Part shown: positions 13,750 through 14,402 of the stretch, one piece after another
Position numbering within the stretch: position 1 is the stretch's first letter
Layout: each line of letters opens with the position of its first letter
From: Planctomycetota bacterium
GTDB taxonomy: Bacteria; Planctomycetota; Planctomycetia; Pirellulales; Pirellulaceae
NCBI GenBank assembly: GCA_024277285.1
Contig: JAJRVM010000082.1
Span: forward strand, 1 to 14,402
Length of the DNA: 14,402 nt
Direction: 5' to 3'
The notes under the pieces: generated by a model
Told to the model about the DNA's origin: nothing
Databases searched by the model: none
The model's input: the letters and a program-made list of their open reading frames with translations, nothing else
Made by a program: the position numbers and the translations under genes

Positions 13750-14402
13750 TTAGTCAAACGTGCGATGTGACCAATCGTCATCTTCCTGATCTACGGGCGC
13801 TTGATCTACATGCTCGCCTGGATTCTCGTGCTCGCCGTGTGCTTCAGTCGCCGTTTCGTCATCGGCTCCGATCTCGACCGAATCGGTATCACGCGATACT
13901 TGACTTTCCAATCGATCCTCATCATCGGATTTCGGTCCCTCGGAATAAGCCCACGTCTCGGCTAAGCTCGGAATCGACGCGTTTGGTGTCTCGTCCACAA
14001 CCTCGTCCGCGACTCCCTCCACTGCCACCTCCACCTCTGCCACCTCGACCTCTGCCACCTCGACGTCGGTAGCGTCTACTTCACGGACTTCCTCTTCGGC
14101 GACTTCAGAGGATGAGTATTCAGCCGGGACCTCTTCCGTCACATCTTCCGCAATCGCTTCTTCTTGCTCTTCCGCGACGTCTTCCGCGACGTCTTCCATC
14201 GACGACATCATCTCGCTGCTGTCCACCTGATCGGCTGACGTCGTTGCATCGGCCAGGCCACCAGCATCTTCGATCTCAACAACCGGAGACTCAACAACCG
14301 GAGACTCAACAACCGGAGACTCAACAACCGGAGACTCAACAACCGGAGACTCAACAACCGGAGACTCAACAACCGGAGACTCAACAACCGGCGTCTCGCT
14401 GA
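13750..14402 (-). CDS. Very acidic low-complexity repeat protein, partial at right edge
   Basis: The minus-strand frame is open from the window edge to a stop at 13750-13752, at least 217 codons, with no start in the window (the GTG at 14226 is internal). It begins with SETPVV and seven copies of ESPVV. Acidic repeats follow (EDVAEDVAEEQEEA; VEVAEVEVAEVEVAVEGVAD), and the tail is rich in Asp, Glu and His (DDETATEAHGEHENPGEHVD, ending ...DDWSHRTFD). No folded domain is recognisable. Such Pro-Val and acidic tails occur in surface or periplasm-spanning proteins, where they act as spacers or bind cations; that role is inference. The acidic composition and the repeat unit of exactly five codons support this strand as the coding one. 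Confidence 0.65.
   Translation of the reverse strand, partial: SETPVVESPVVESPVVESPVVESPVVESPVVESPVVESPVVEIEDAGGLADATTSADQVDSSEMMSSMEDVAEDVAEEQEEAIAEDVTEEVPAEYSSSEVAEEEVREVDATDVEVAEVEVAEVEVAVEGVADEVVDETPNASIPSLAETWAYSEGPKSDDEDRLESQVSRDTDSVEIGADDETATEAHGEHENPGEHVDQAPVDQEDDDWSHRTFD
14276..14395. repeat. 15-bp tandem repeat (minisatellite), 8 units
   Basis: TCAACAACCGGAGAC is repeated seven times without a mismatch (14276-14380), followed by one variant unit TCAACAACCGGCGTC (14381-14395). On the minus strand each unit encodes five residues (ESPVV). The perfect identity of the copies points to recent slippage or recombination, so copy number may vary between strains without breaking the frame. 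Confidence 0.95.

Noticed and set aside
14276..14395. CRISPR-like array
   Set aside because: The 15-bp units are directly adjacent with no spacers, and they encode a protein repeat.
14112..14402. Plus-strand frame with QPETQ repeats
   Set aside because: Reads the minisatellite in the other direction; its upstream part is Arg/Pro/Leu-rich shadow text, while the minus strand gives a longer, coherent acidic protein.

Overview
The window looks like a chromosomal segment from a planctomycete (Planctomycetota, Pirellula/Planctomyces-like). No rRNA or marker gene is present, so this is inferred from gene types: BlaI/M56 regulator pairs whose M56 protein carries carboxypeptidase-regulatory-like repeats, an ECF sigma factor of the 'RHGPMV..VCR..LG' type, DUF5060/DUF4038-type glycosidase-like secreted proteins, and moderate GC with long non-coding stretches.

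Layout. 1-137 is the 3' end of an unidentified + strand gene. 156-325 (-) holds a decayed BlaI winged-helix fragment with an internal stop, which no open reading frame of useful length reveals. 332-2758 (-) is an intact blaI-blaR1-like operon: a BlaI/MecI repressor followed after 3 bp by a BlaR1-type M56 zinc metalloprotease. Its control region has a promoter and an 18-bp near-perfect palindrome, a good operator candidate. 2988-3272 (+) is a small conserved-looking protein of unknown function with its own strong promoter. 3273-4334 is mostly debris: the 5' part of an ECF sigma factor (frameshifted and truncated), a short ORF with a membrane segment, and a GC-rich hairpin.

4335-8523 (+) is a second BlaI/M56 module. 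The repressor gene is intact, and its promoter has a palindrome filling the -35/-10 spacer exactly. Its M56 partner is doubly damaged. An apparent in-frame deletion has removed the peptidase domain. A 1666-bp insertion sequence, with 11-bp terminal inverted repeats and a perfect 8-bp target duplication, then splits the carboxypeptidase-regulatory-like region. Excising the IS and one duplication copy (1674 bp = 558 codons) restores one 671-residue frame. A coupled small gene (8520-9023) with a BamE-like pattern follows.

9063-11828 (+) encodes an exported 921-residue protein that joins a PhoD-like phosphodiesterase/phosphatase to a DUF5060/DUF4038-like glycosidase module. It faces a convergent secreted GH-A-like barrel protein (11961-13661, -). 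Both probably act on glycans or glycoconjugates outside the cytoplasm. The right edge (13750-14402, -) is a partial, very acidic repeat protein with a 15-bp minisatellite encoding ESPVV.

Overall this is a regulatory neighbourhood in turnover: three BlaI-like elements, two M56 proteins and one ECF sigma factor, at different stages from intact to remnant, next to extracellular polymer-degrading functions. The most unusual items are the PhoD-glycosidase fusion, the M56 protein without its peptidase, the hidden BlaI remnant, and the promoter-embedded operators.
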